Under the pieces are notes generated by a model. The model had not been told where the DNA came from and did no database searches. It saw only the letters and a list, made by a program, of their open reading frames with translations. A stretch of 64,000 nucleotides of DNA. Origin: Microglena sp. YARC. Its lineage: Eukaryota; Chlorophyta; Chlorophyceae; Chlamydomonadales; Chlamydomonadaceae. Positions 9,682 to 19,170 of this stretch are shown here, one piece after another (positions within the stretch are counted from its first letter, which is position 1; the number at the start of each line of letters is the position of its first letter). The DNA is taken from contig CM039462.1 in assembly GCA_022414725.1 (NCBI GenBank), positions 59,430,001 to 59,494,000 of the forward strand, read 5' to 3'. The translations under genes and the position numbers were made by a program.

Positions 9682-10827
9682 TTATTTGTAACTCCTCGTG
9701 ATATTGGTTTTGCAAACTAGCTCTTGGCCGAAGTGATATGTTTTGCCATCCGCCAGCGTATAGAATTGTGCTGCCTTTCGCTTTTTACTTTTGTCCAGGC
9801 GATCGTCTATAAAAGTGTTCAAAACCTTTGAGCTGTACACAAGATAGCTGATTGCTCTTTTTATTTTTAGCTTACTAACATCTTCTAACGATGAAAGTAT
9901 TCTATCCCCGAACCATTTTCTGATGGTTTCTTGTAAATCTTTGGTTTCGTCAAATAGGTCGTCTTGGATGAGGAGCATATCATCTCTGTCTTGTTGTGTT
10001 TTCAGTCTATGGTTGACTGTTAATGTATATTTATTATCGAATATTTTTTGCACATAGTCACATTTCATCTCAATTGTAGCATCATCATCAATCGATTCCA
10101 GTTGGTGTGAATCCCCATTGGCTATGACACACATATGTGGGTGTTTGTGCATGAACTTGTTCATTTCATTCATATGTCTCCTGGTCATCAACATTACTTC
10201 CTCGAATATGATGGCTTTAATGTCATCTAGTGAAAATGCGTTGTTCTTCCCAGACTCTCCTTCGGAATTGAGGCCAATAAGATTGTGAAATGTGCATGCT
10301 TGGATATCATGTCCGTCTTCCCTGCTTTTCGTTAGCACATTGTTAACCTGGGAGTTATATGGGCATACCACCAATATTTCCTTATCCTCAAAACGTTGTT
10401 TCTTATTTTTCCCCAAAGGTTTATAGACATAGTCTTGAGCAGCATAGCTCTTTCCACAACCGGCAAACCCATCAATGATTGTTTTTGGTAAAACCTTGTC
10501 AACAATACGAATATCTTGCTCTGGGTATGTTATGATTTGTTTTGTTTTGTATTGTACAATCTCGTTATTGGGAGGCAGGGATCCTTTCAATATCTTGTAT
10601 TGACCGAAATATGGGCCAATTCGCTGTTTGATACAGTTTCCGTCTTTTATTATGGCATATAGGCAGTCGGTTTTTACAGCAAGCACTTGATTGTCGACGC
10701 TCAGCTTTTCATATGCGTCATTGATCTGGAATCTTGCTAGATTCGTGAGGGCATACCTCATTGGTAGAAATCCGTTTATGAGCTCTGTTTTCTGTGTGAT
10801 GGTTACAAGAAACACGTCGTCTGCCAT
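9682..10827 (-). pseudogene. viral SF1 (Pif1/RecD-like) helicase core
   Basis: The frame contains the Walker A loop 'GFAGCGKSY', a Walker B-like 'AIIFEEVMLM', motif III-like 'ANGDSHQLESID' and the 'VNHRLK' motif, in SF1 order. In PLVs and related elements such a helicase is fused C-terminal to the replicative polymerase. Here the upstream frame overlaps in a different phase, so one frameshift at about 10.87-10.91 kb, close to runs of T and A, separates the two halves. A TAA at the other end cuts off motifs V-VI. It would unwind DNA during genome copying in an intact virus. Confidence 0.8.
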
Positions 10828-13024
10828 AGGTATAACATTTCCTTTGTGTTTGTTTGCATATTCTACAGCATCCGATCTGTTCTTGAAGATTTTTGAATGC
10901 TGGTGTTGTGTTTTTTTCCAAAAAGGCCTTAAGGGACAGTTCGTTAGGGATTCCCTTTAACAAATCTTTTGGGATGTGTCCGTACTTCCCCTCCCCCAAA
11001 CACTGTTTTAATATAGTTGCTAGATACCTACACTTCTTCCACTCAACTCGCAGATATGCTAATATTGTGTATTTGAATTTTAATTGCACAACTTCGTACC
11101 CATAAATGAGCATTTTATCCTGGTTGTAAATGGGGTGTTCTTCATCTATTCTGATGAGATACAGGTATCCTTTGTTGAACGGTTTCCTTTTAACTATTCC
11201 GCCCTGAGAATCAAGTGTTGTTTGCGTGAAGTTGTTTTGAAACGGGTCATCATATTCCACAACCTTTTGTTTCTTAGTCGTGAATTTTGCTTCATCTAGT
11301 GGTTTATCATCTATGTATGTGTAGAATATATCCCATGAATTTGTAACTGGGAACCCTGGTCCATCAACCAACATCCATATGCAAGTAAAGTAATGCTTAT
11401 TGATATCAAGCGCTGTAATCTCGTCAAGATCTATGGTAGACAGATCTTTGTCAACAAGCCTGCCCATTGGCACTCGATCTAAACATGTTTTGACAACCTC
11501 ACTGGCTTCAATGCTCATCTCGGATTTAAATTTATTACTTAGAAACGATCCCTTCACTTCTGAGTCCAGGTTCTTGTAGTCTACAAACGTGTCTACGTCT
11601 AGAATTGGACATTTTGAAAACCCTTGCACTTGAGATGCATTCTCAACTGAGATGGCTATAGGTTTGTCGTCCTTTGTCACGATGTCGTTCAATTCTAACC
11701 GTGAAATAATATGTCCAGTTTGCATGATCGGCTTGGGGTCACAACCTTCTTTTTGAACTAAGTTTAACAGAACTTCTTTCATATCTCCGTTGTAGATGAT
11801 TCTGATGTCCTTTTTTGATGCTTCCATTCCAGCTTTAATAATTGGGAATATGTCTTCGTATTTGTTTGCCAAGTGATACATGTCTGCAGTAACCTTTTTG
11901 AATTTTGGCACTACAAAGTTGGATGACGGACGAGAGTACATGTCCTTCTTAGTTGTCTTGGCAAAAGACATCACTTCGTCTATGTTCTGTACATGTTCAT
12001 GCCAATATATGACACGTAGTTTCTGGATACTGTATGTTTTTGTTTGCACCTCAGGTGGTGGCTCATATTTACATACTACCCTGTTTTCGTTGTCGTATAT
12101 TTCTGCTCCAAAACCATTCTTCTTGAACCACTTCAGATAATCCTCGACCGTCATGTCAATGTCAGACACACCATCATATTCTGACTCGAATATATCCCAA
12201 TAAATTGATTCAAATGTGAGTGTGTGTTTATGATACTTCAATTTCTTGTTGTAGGAGTCGAATGCTGGCTGAAAACCATTCAGAATTGCTTCAATTGCAC
12301 ATGCTCCGTTGGGTAAATTCCGATTCCTCGTCCTTTTTATACTTGTTTGTAAGCTATCTCCTTCATTGTCCCACTCAAATCGTATGAACTTACATTCAGT
12401 ATAAACAGTATGTATGTTATCCCTGATAGTCCTGTACAAGAACGGCCTATCAACTGTATTATTCACAGGTTCGTTGGAGGTAATTTTTATTGCCAAGGAT
12501 TGTGATATGAGTCTTCTTAACAAAGCTCCCATACTTGGGTCGTCAATGTCAAGTCTGTCCAGTAGTTCTGCATATCCTGTGAAAACATTGCTGTTCCCAG
12601 CTAAAGTAGTAGACACGTACTCTCCCTCTTCAGTTTTTTTTTTATATTTGTCTTGGTTAATTGAGCCCAAAACCAACAATTTGCCTGGACCAACATCTTT
12701 TAAAGGACGAAAAGCGTTTGTGATAGAAATACATCTATACACGTACAAAGTGTTGCTGGCCTGATTGAAAAAATCGAATTCGACTAACCTTTTGGGAGCG
12801 TTTTTTTGGTAGCGTTCTTTATCATATTCTGCCTTTTTTTCCCTCCTAACCTTTTTTGCTTCTTCTTCCATGTAGTTCTTGTACCATTCCACAGCATTAT
12901 AGAACTCTTCTACTGATTCGTGACCCTGTTCGATCACATACTTTTTAGTAATCCTGCGTGGAGCTTCTCCTGCTGCTACCAAATGCTTTTAGTACCATTT
13001 TGCCAAAGTTTGTTGTGATGCCAT
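10718..13024 (-). pseudogene. viral replicative polymerase (TVpol-like) region
   Basis: This large frame encodes at least 700 residues upstream of the helicase. Its last third has 'ALDINKHYFTC', then 'FPVTNSWDIF', 'GYLYLIRI' and 'MLIYGYEVVQLK'. This resembles the D-x-N-K core and following strands of the transposon/virus polymerases (TVpol, related to superfamily A) of PLVs and some algal virus elements. The N-terminal half, with a Lys/Arg-rich helix and 'NLPNGACAIEAIL', was not recognised. The natural start is probably the ATG at 13022-13024, but a TAA at 12989-12991 interrupts it after 11 codons. A frameshift near 10.9 kb cuts the link to the helicase. The TVpol call is from motif memory, moderately sure. 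Confidence 0.65.
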
Positions 13025-13102
13025 TATAATTCTGTTATATATTAATATATGAACAATCTCTTAAGCGTCTTACTTAAAATACTCAAAAAAATAATGTGCA
13101 TT

Positions 13103-13411
13103 TCAATTTTTAAATGAAACTCTATACTCCGACAGTTTCTGCCAATAATAACGCCTTTTTTTCTTCTCTTTTTTTGCATGATATAGTCTTGCACGTTCAT
13201 TTCGTTTTTCGCAAAATTCAGGATCATTTTGGTACCTGTTCCTGGTATATGCTTGTTGCCTCTCACGATATGCCTCGTCTGTTTGATACCGTTTTACAGT
13301 TGCAAGTCTGGCTAGATTATTTACATAAGCACGATATTCAGGGTCTTCTTTCATTTTCGTCTTGTGGATTTCACTAGAATAAGTGTGAACTTTGATGCAA
13401 GATTCGCTCAT
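13103..13411 (-). CDS. small basic viral protein with a DPEYR-type repeat
   Basis: This 102-aa, strongly basic protein has 'KEDPEYRAYVNNLARL' and then 'QNDPEFCEKRNERARLYHAK', two versions of a helical D-P-E-Y/F-R repeat. The same motif ends the neighbouring fibre protein. Such Lys/Arg-rich repeats suggest nucleic-acid binding or a virion-core role, but no function is known to me. The gene is intact, lies 79 bp downstream of the polymerase start on the same strand, and has an AT-rich upstream region with 'AGTATAATAAG' just before the ATG. Confidence 0.65.
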   Translation of the reverse strand: MSESCIKVHTYSSEIHKTKMKEDPEYRAYVNNLARLATVKRYQTDEAYRERQQAYTRNRYQNDPEFCEKRNERARLYHAKKEKKKRRYYWQKLSEYRVSFKN

Positions 13412-13480
13412 CTTATTATACTTGTAGTATATAATATGCTGAAGATTCTTAAGTATGATTCAATTTTATTTTTAATTCAC

Positions 13481-14253
13481 TTACAAAGACTCTGCCTTCA
13501 ACATAGCCTTCCGTTCCTTTAATTTTGCATTATAAATCCGCGAACGTTCATTTCGTTGTGCACGGTATTCTGGGTCATTCTTATACCGTTCATTCTTCAA
13601 TTGTTTCTTTAGGTCATCAACCTCGACTGATAAAGCCCTTATTGCACCAATTAGATGTGGTACAAGGGAGTTGTAATTGAGACCCAATCTCTCTTTTTCT
13701 GAGTCTAGGAATCTCACAGCTTCTGGACAAACGCCTATCACTTCTTAGGCATACAGCCCAATTTCCACTGCATTTTTAGCATCTCCCTTGAACGTGTATT
13801 TTGCCGGCTGCAAAGATTTGATCGCCTTCAATGACTCCTCAGGGTTGAGGTATTCAATATGATTTTTATATGACTTGTCAGAAAGGTGAATGTATGATCC
13901 CGTCTGGTCAATCCTAGCTTTGGTCATGAATTCGAAGAGGAAATTGAATGATTCACTACCCCATCGCTCAAGAAAGATATGCTCCCATTAATCTCCGACC
14001 CTGTGTCTGCAAAGTGAATCAAACCAGGCCCATTGGCTCCAGTCTGCGTTGGTAGTTCAAGACGACTCACCTTCACTCCGGGACCAACAGCAACAAAAGC
14101 GTTTTGTACATTCAATTGGTCTGTAAGATCATTGTAAGACCCTGAAAATAAGGGTGGCTTGTTTATAAGTGCATTATAGTCTCCTGGAAAACTGTTGGTG
14201 ATCTTTTTGGTGTCTCTGGGCTGAGCAAATATATACTGAGAGGTGTTGTACAT
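13481..14253 (-). pseudogene. fibre/spike protein with S74 chaperone domain, broken
   Basis: The N-terminal part carries 'LFSGSYNDLTDQL', common in phage-type tail fibres. The middle part has 'LSDKSYKNHIEYLNPEESL' and 'SLQPAKYTFKG', and the last part 'GVCPEAVRFLDSEKERLGL' and 'NYNSLVPHLIGAIRALSVEV'. The latter two match the intramolecular chaperone (peptidase S74) that trimerises fibres and then cuts itself off. A frameshift near 13975 joins the first and second parts. A TAA at 13745-13747 sits exactly where the family has the Gln of 'IAQEV'. The C terminus adds a basic DPEYR repeat shared with the next gene. It would form the receptor-binding fibre. The start is the ATG at 14251-14253, close to the divergent gene. 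Confidence 0.82.
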
Positions 14254-14276
14254 TAATTTATAACATAATTTAAACC
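14254..14276. promoter_or_regulatory. divergent intergenic promoter region of the virus
   Basis: Only 23 AT-rich bases separate the start codons of the minus-strand fibre gene and the plus-strand gene at 14277. Any promoters here must overlap or extend into the coding sequences, so the two genome arms probably share a control region. Confidence 0.45.
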
Positions 14277-14870
14277 ATGAGGTCCAGAAAAATTGTGGGA
14301 AAAACAAAAACAAAAACAAAAACAAATACAATCAAACAAAGAGGGAATACTACGAACCAAAGAGCAACAACAATTAATGTTAAATTACCTGCTGATAGGA
14401 CACTCCCTCGAATGATGGGATTCAACCCTTATGCATATGTAATAGAGATCCCAAAACAACCCCATCAAAATATGATAGCTCAGGCTGTAAATGGGGTATC
14501 TGCTGTAGAACAGCTTGCTAGATCTGCGAGGGCTGCCATGACTCAACAAAACACTGCACCACAAAATTTTTTTCAAGGAACTAGGACGTATATAGACCAC
14601 TTACCTAGACCACCTTCCTCTCGACCATCTCCGTCTAATGCCAATTATGCAGCACCTAAAAAACGGTATGATTTGAGGCGGTCACTAGATAGATTTGACT
14701 TCAGGCACGCATCACCAGATTCAAGTGGCCAATCTAAGAGGGAGGTGCTTGCAATTGCAACCGAATACCAAGAACGTTCTAATGAGCCTGGATTACAAAG
14801 ACTACTTGACAAACGGAGAACCAAAAATCATTATATAGATATCTATAATTATCTGAAAAATAAACTTTGA
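14277..14870 (+). CDS. basic viral protein, unknown function
   Basis: This intact frame encodes 197 aa with an N-terminal K-T repeat ('KTKTKTKTN') and an overall basic, proline- and glutamine-rich composition. It has no membrane segment or recognised domain. It is the first gene of the rightward morphogenesis block, just before the first capsid gene, so a virion or scaffolding role is plausible. The gene ends with TGA 31 bp before the next ATG. Confidence 0.65.
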   Translation: MRSRKIVGKTKTKTKTNTIKQRGNTTNQRATTINVKLPADRTLPRMMGFNPYAYVIEIPKQPHQNMIAQAVNGVSAVEQLARSARAAMTQQNTAPQNFFQGTRTYIDHLPRPPSSRPSPSNANYAAPKKRYDLRRSLDRFDFRHASPDSSGQSKREVLAIATEYQERSNEPGLQRLLDKRRTKNHYIDIYNYLKNKL

Positions 14871-14885
14871 TTATTATCAAAATAT

Positions 14886-14901
14886 AGAGTATATAAACTA
14901 A
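14886..14901 (+). promoter_or_regulatory. putative viral promoter motif
   Basis: 'AGAGTATATAAACTAA' stands directly before the ATG of the first capsid gene. A near copy, 'AGAGTATATTA', precedes the ATG of the gene at 20015, and TATA-rich versions precede the starts at 16114, 17483 and 19171. This pattern suggests a short AT-rich late promoter; it is inferred from position only. Confidence 0.4.
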
Positions 14902-16080
14902 ATGTCTGCATACCCAAAAAACCTCCAGTACATTACAAAACGGATCTCTAACTATAGTCGAGCAACTAAACGGCTGTCCAGCCTTAATAGTAATTCTGCA
15001 ACCAACAATGGTGTGATTACAGTCGACATGCCTTCCAACACTTTGATAGATACTGATAGCCTGATAATGAGTTTCAAAGCAATCACAGATACTGGGGGCA
15101 TGCCAAGGAACATTGAATCAATCATACAAAGGTGCGACTTGGAAGTGAATGGGCAAGTGATAGGAGGGTTCTCCAATTATAATCAGCTTTTTAATATTAT
15201 TGCTGATACATCCTTTGGTGCAGATTGCCACAACAGACGTAAGATTGTCCAATCAGGAGGTGATGGTTCAGCTATTCCCATTGGTATTCCAAAAGATTAT
15301 TGCATTTGTAATTGGCAGACTCTCAATAGCTTTCAGCCCAGCATATTGGATACCAAACTCCTAGGGCAGGTTCGCCTTAGGATACAGCTAGATGGATCCA
15401 ATTGTCTAATTGGGGGAGGACAATTTATTCTATCAGACATTTCATTCAGTGTTGATACTATCTCAATAGATGATGGGGTCTTTGATGCCGCACACAATGC
15501 CTTTCTGCAAAATAGAGGTGTGTATGAAATCATGTTCAAGAACTATTTTTCATTTTCATCAGCTGCATCAAGTTATAGCCAGTCCACCAAATTTAGTGTG
15601 TCGTCCCAGTCGGTTAATCGAGCTTGGGGAATGTTTGTAGACCAATCACCTACTGGAGCATTGGATGCAGTGACCAAAAACTGTAACACGTTCGTCAGGA
15701 AAGCGACTGGAATGGAAAGTGCTCAGTTCACTATCAATGGGACTTATTATCCAGATTTTAGGGCCAATGTTGGACAGTGTTTTTCGTTAACACAAAGTTC
15801 TTACAACCAATTACAGGACACCCTAGGAGGGTCAAGTCCCCTTTGTGATTCATTTGCAAGCTGGCGTGATAAATTCTTTGTACTCTCATGCAAGTTCTGC
15901 CACAATGATGATGAGTTCATGTCGGGAATTGACACAAGAGGGAACAGTTCGATTGGAGCATTCGAGTCTCAAGCCATTAGTGGAGCAGCAGGCTCAGCCA
16001 ACTTGACTGCAATGGTGTTTATTGAGTGTAGTAGCATGATCCGTGTGGGAGCGGGTCGGCAGCTCGAATTAGTTCTATAA
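14902..16080 (+). CDS. MCP: PLV major capsid protein (first of two paralogues)
   Basis: This intact 392-aa protein follows the layout of PLV double jelly-roll capsid proteins: 'VDMPSNTLIDTDSLIMSF' near residue 40, 'CDLEVNGQVIGGFSNYNQLF' near residue 80, and a C-terminal strand ending 'MVFIECSSMIRVGAGRQLE'. Two such folds per subunit build pseudo-hexagonal capsomers of the icosahedral shell. The next gene repeats the same early pattern, so the virus encodes two related capsid-type proteins. Penton and ATPase genes downstream support the call. No damage is visible. The PLV-family match is from recalled motifs rather than an alignment. Confidence 0.8.
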   Translation: MSAYPKNLQYITKRISNYSRATKRLSSLNSNSATNNGVITVDMPSNTLIDTDSLIMSFKAITDTGGMPRNIESIIQRCDLEVNGQVIGGFSNYNQLFNIIADTSFGADCHNRRKIVQSGGDGSAIPIGIPKDYCICNWQTLNSFQPSILDTKLLGQVRLRIQLDGSNCLIGGGQFILSDISFSVDTISIDDGVFDAAHNAFLQNRGVYEIMFKNYFSFSSAASSYSQSTKFSVSSQSVNRAWGMFVDQSPTGALDAVTKNCNTFVRKATGMESAQFTINGTYYPDFRANVGQCFSLTQSSYNQLQDTLGGSSPLCDSFASWRDKFFVLSCKFCHNDDEFMSGIDTRGNSSIGAFESQAISGAAGSANLTAMVFIECSSMIRVGAGRQLELVL

Positions 16081-16113
16081 ATACAAATAATTATAAATGT
16101 AACAATAATATAA

Positions 16114-17214
16114 ATGAATGCACTTCCTCAAAACATTACTAAAATCCATAGAATTGAGCCAATAGGAACAAAAACAGGTTTCCCCCAAACACAGACCGTG
16201 TTTGAAATACCTGATGGCATTTGGGATTTATCCAGTGTCAAGCTTTTGTTCACTTTTAATTCGGATGGTGTTGCACCCAGGGGAATAGATTGCTTAATCA
16301 GTTCATTATCAGTTTCGTTTGATGACGTTGAGGTCCAGTCCATCAACAATTATCATCATCTCACAAGACTAATGGCTGTTCATAACTCCCCTGCGAATTC
16401 CTCCAATATGTTAGGTAATGCTCAGGCTGTGGACTTAATTTCCATGTCAGATGATGAGCCATATGTTATAGACCGTTTCCATGGTATCTTAGGTACCAAG
16501 GACTGTGTAATCAAAGGCAGGGTTCGAATCTGTATTGTTTGGGCAGATGCTGCAGTATTGTTGAGAGACAATGATTCAACAAGCTATGAGATTTCCGATC
16601 TACACCTTATTGTTCGAAGTGAAATTCAAGACAATGTCACAGAACGTGTTGAATTTGACAACTTCTCATCCATGTTTCAACTCAATGAAAACGAAAACCA
16701 ACAAACTAATATATACATTGCTTCCAGGGATATTGAGTATGCTATTGCAACGTTCATGACAGAAGATTTTCACTCCAAGACTTCAACCCAAGACTATAAC
16801 GGGACAAGCTACTATTTTTCACAAGGCATTCCAAGTATTCTAACAAATGATGCTCCAGTTTATGTTGGTATTAGTGTCAACAATATACCTGTTGCAGACC
16901 ACCCAATAAACTATTTCAGGGCAAATGAATACTTGGACATGATTTTTGACAATGACAACAGATCAATGGAACACATGACTACATTGACAAAGGATGGTAC
17001 CCTATTAATAAGAAGTGCAAGTAGACTAGCAACTCGTCAGTGGGCCCTGGGTCTACCAATAGATGTAATGGATGAAGACATACCCTATAACATCACATTT
17101 CATAGCACTGGTAATATCAACACGAAGAACTATTCACTTTTATTCGTCAAGTACAACTCTCTTTTGGAGATAGATACTGGTGAAAACGGCTCGAAATACT
17201 TTTTCACAAGGTAA
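16114..17214 (+). CDS. second major-capsid-like protein (paralogue)
   Basis: This intact 366-aa protein has 'FEIPDGIWDLSSVKLLFTF', 'IDCLISSLSVSFDDVEVQ' and 'INNYHHLTRLM'. These line up in order and spacing with the corresponding blocks of the preceding capsid protein (P-S-N-T-L-I-D; E-S-I-I-Q-R-x-x-L-E-V-N; N-Y-N-Q-L). I infer a double jelly-roll relative arising by ancient duplication, either a second shell component or a specialised capsomer. It starts 33 bp after the first capsid stop in the same frame, and its TAA overlaps the ATG of the next small gene. Confidence 0.65.
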   Translation: MNALPQNITKIHRIEPIGTKTGFPQTQTVFEIPDGIWDLSSVKLLFTFNSDGVAPRGIDCLISSLSVSFDDVEVQSINNYHHLTRLMAVHNSPANSSNMLGNAQAVDLISMSDDEPYVIDRFHGILGTKDCVIKGRVRICIVWADAAVLLRDNDSTSYEISDLHLIVRSEIQDNVTERVEFDNFSSMFQLNENENQQTNIYIASRDIEYAIATFMTEDFHSKTSTQDYNGTSYYFSQGIPSILTNDAPVYVGISVNNIPVADHPINYFRANEYLDMIFDNDNRSMEHMTTLTKDGTLLIRSASRLATRQWALGLPIDVMDEDIPYNITFHSTGNINTKNYSLLFVKYNSLLEIDTGENGSKYFFTR

Positions 17215-17429
17215 TGTATAAAATGGATAAATATTTGCTACCTCTCTCTCTAGAAACATGGCCTAATAGAGCCATTCAATATGCTCAACCAGCTACAAAC
17301 TATGCAGGTAGGAGAATGATCCGACAACCGTTACATCAGACTGAGTTGCTGTGGGGTCGTCCTTTACCCAACAATCCCAAAGCCATACACATCCTGAGGA
17401 CATCTCCTGTGGTTCCAAAATTCCAGTGA
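17214..17429 (+). CDS. small viral protein, unknown
   Basis: The 71-aa frame starts at an ATG overlapping the stop codon of the second capsid gene (TAATG), an arrangement typical of compact viral operons; a second Met lies at codon 4. The protein is Pro/Arg/Gln-rich with no recognised domain. The overlap and the position among virion genes argue for a real gene, but the evidence is limited. Confidence 0.5.
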   Translation: MYKMDKYLLPLSLETWPNRAIQYAQPATNYAGRRMIRQPLHQTELLWGRPLPNNPKAIHILRTSPVVPKFQ

Positions 17430-17482
17430 TCATTTGTAAATTCCAGTATTTTTTTCTATTATTTTCTAACTTGAAATTATAT

Positions 17483-17986
17483 ATGGAGGATATTGAACAA
17501 CTCAGTAACAATTTGGAGGATGTGGAAGTGATTCAACCCAAAGCAAAGAGGGTCATGTCTCAGAAGCAGAAAGAGGTACTAGCAAGAGCACGGGAAAAAG
17601 CTTGGGCCAAGAGAAAAGAATTAGGAGAAATCAGTAGACAAGAGAAACAGCTCCAGAAACAGGAGAAACAAGTAAAGCAACAAGAAAAGGCTACTGAGAT
17701 GAAACTTCGTAAGAAGGCAGTCAATAAGAAACCGAAGACAACTATTTTTGTTAGTGATGATGACTCTGACGAAGACGAACAGGTGATAACAGATGATTCC
17801 CAGCCAGAATCAGAAGAAGTTGAAGTGAAACAGATGTCAAGACAAATTAAAAAACGCTTGAACGTTACAAAAGTTCCAAAAATAAGCCAGGAGGAAACTG
17901 TTGAAGTGTTTAGACAGAAAATAATGAATGATGGGAAACGACTGGCTTATCAATCACTCTTCCCTGGGTCACAATGCCCTTTTTAG
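17483..17986 (+). CDS. charged coiled-coil viral protein next to the ATPase
   Basis: This 167-aa protein has a Lys/Glu/Gln-rich coiled coil ('QKEVLARAREKAWAKRKEL', then repeated K-Q-E-K-Q) and an acidic patch 'SDDDSDEDEQ'. Similar charged proteins commonly sit directly upstream of the packaging ATPase in PLVs, suggesting a DNA-packaging or core function (inference). The chosen ATG at 17483 follows an AT-rich spacer; the frame is open further upstream, but that stretch overlaps the preceding gene. The stop is TAG. Confidence 0.65.
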   Translation: MEDIEQLSNNLEDVEVIQPKAKRVMSQKQKEVLARAREKAWAKRKELGEISRQEKQLQKQEKQVKQQEKATEMKLRKKAVNKKPKTTIFVSDDDSDEDEQVITDDSQPESEEVEVKQMSRQIKKRLNVTKVPKISQEETVEVFRQKIMNDGKRLAYQSLFPGSQCPF

Positions 17987-18012
17987 TAAAATATTATGTC
18001 CTGTAAAAATAG

Positions 18013-18873
18013 ATGAATATCACAGAAAACGCAGTCAGTAATTTTATTCATAAAAAACTCGTTTATAAGCCAAACACTTACCCACAATGTTTAAACACGT
18101 CCCTGCCATGCAACTATTTTGTAGCCCTTTTCATTGGGAGCCGAGGGACTGGTAAAACATATTATGTTTGCCAATTATTGAAACAATATGAGCTTGCGGG
18201 TTTTGATGGCAAACAGGCTATGAGAATTCTTGTATTTTCACATACCCATGATGCAAATCCTGTATTCAATTGTCTGAAGATTCATCCTGATGATATTATA
18301 AGTAATTACAGTGACTCAAAGCTTTTAGAAGTTATTGAAGACATCAAAAAAGAAAAAGAAAACACTGAACAGTTCAAGAAAGATTTGCAAGTTTGGGCAA
18401 AGTTTTTCAATGGAAAAATAGATGCATTGACATTTGATGAGATAGATTTTCTTGAGAGAACTGCATACCAAAAGCCTACTTGTAGATACCCAAACGGTGC
18501 AATAAACTATTTTTTATTGGATGATCTGGTGGGTAGTAGTGCATTCAAAAGTGTGGGTAAATCAGCATTGACAAACTTGGTTTTGAAGAACAGGCATTTG
18601 GGTATAAACATCATGATTTGCTCACATAATTTGAAAGCTATACCCAAGAGCATCAGAACTAATACTTCATTGTTCGTTTTATTCAAGTTTGCATCAACCA
18701 AAATATTGGTAGATCTTCATGATGAAGTCAGTTCTACTCTCGACTTGAAGAAGTTTGAGAGGCTGTATATACATGCAACACAGGATGAGCATGACTATCT
18801 TGTTATAGATTTCACAGGAGACAAACTAAATAGGTTCAAGAAAAACTTTGATATTGTTCTGAACCTGCAATAA
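18013..18873 (+). CDS. A32-like DNA packaging ATPase
   Basis: This intact 286-aa P-loop ATPase has Walker A 'GSRGTGKT' at residues 42-49, a Walker B candidate 'YFLLDDLVGS' near residue 170, and 'GINIMICSHNLKAIPKSIR' with the polar sensor position after it. This is the FtsK/HerA-type (A32) architecture used by NCLDVs, virophages, polintons and PLVs to pump DNA into preformed capsids. Its length is typical for PLVs. It lies between the coiled-coil gene and a small conserved-looking gene in the morphogenesis block. Confidence 0.92.
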   Translation: MNITENAVSNFIHKKLVYKPNTYPQCLNTSLPCNYFVALFIGSRGTGKTYYVCQLLKQYELAGFDGKQAMRILVFSHTHDANPVFNCLKIHPDDIISNYSDSKLLEVIEDIKKEKENTEQFKKDLQVWAKFFNGKIDALTFDEIDFLERTAYQKPTCRYPNGAINYFLLDDLVGSSAFKSVGKSALTNLVLKNRHLGINIMICSHNLKAIPKSIRTNTSLFVLFKFASTKILVDLHDEVSSTLDLKKFERLYIHATQDEHDYLVIDFTGDKLNRFKKNFDIVLNLQ

Positions 18874-18906
18874 GACATTTTATTTTTTCTAACTGATTGT
18901 TAAAGA

Positions 18907-19137
18907 ATGGCCTCTTTGACACAAGAATACAAGCAAACGAATGAATACAAAAACTTCAGAGCTGCAAGTTTAGACATGTCTCCTGGTCTACCTGAATACT
19001 TGGTAGATGTAGCTATTTCTGTATATATCAATAAACCATTGTTGTATAGGGACAAGAAAGCTATCAGGAAAGACTTGCTGAATAAAATTAAACCTGTTTC
19101 TGGTACTGAGGTTTTAGATGGCTTGGTTACAATATAA
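18907..19137 (+). CDS. small viral protein, unknown
   Basis: This 76-aa frame is intact and sits between the ATPase and penton genes with short AT-rich spacers. The sequence 'FRAASLDMSPGLPEYLVDVA' looks structured rather than random, and the C-terminal half is basic. I do not recognise a function; a virion-associated role is possible from context. Confidence 0.6.
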   Translation: MASLTQEYKQTNEYKNFRAASLDMSPGLPEYLVDVAISVYINKPLLYRDKKAIRKDLLNKIKPVSGTEVLDGLVTI

Positions 19138-19170
19138 AATGTTACAGTATAATATGTCCCATATTATAAA

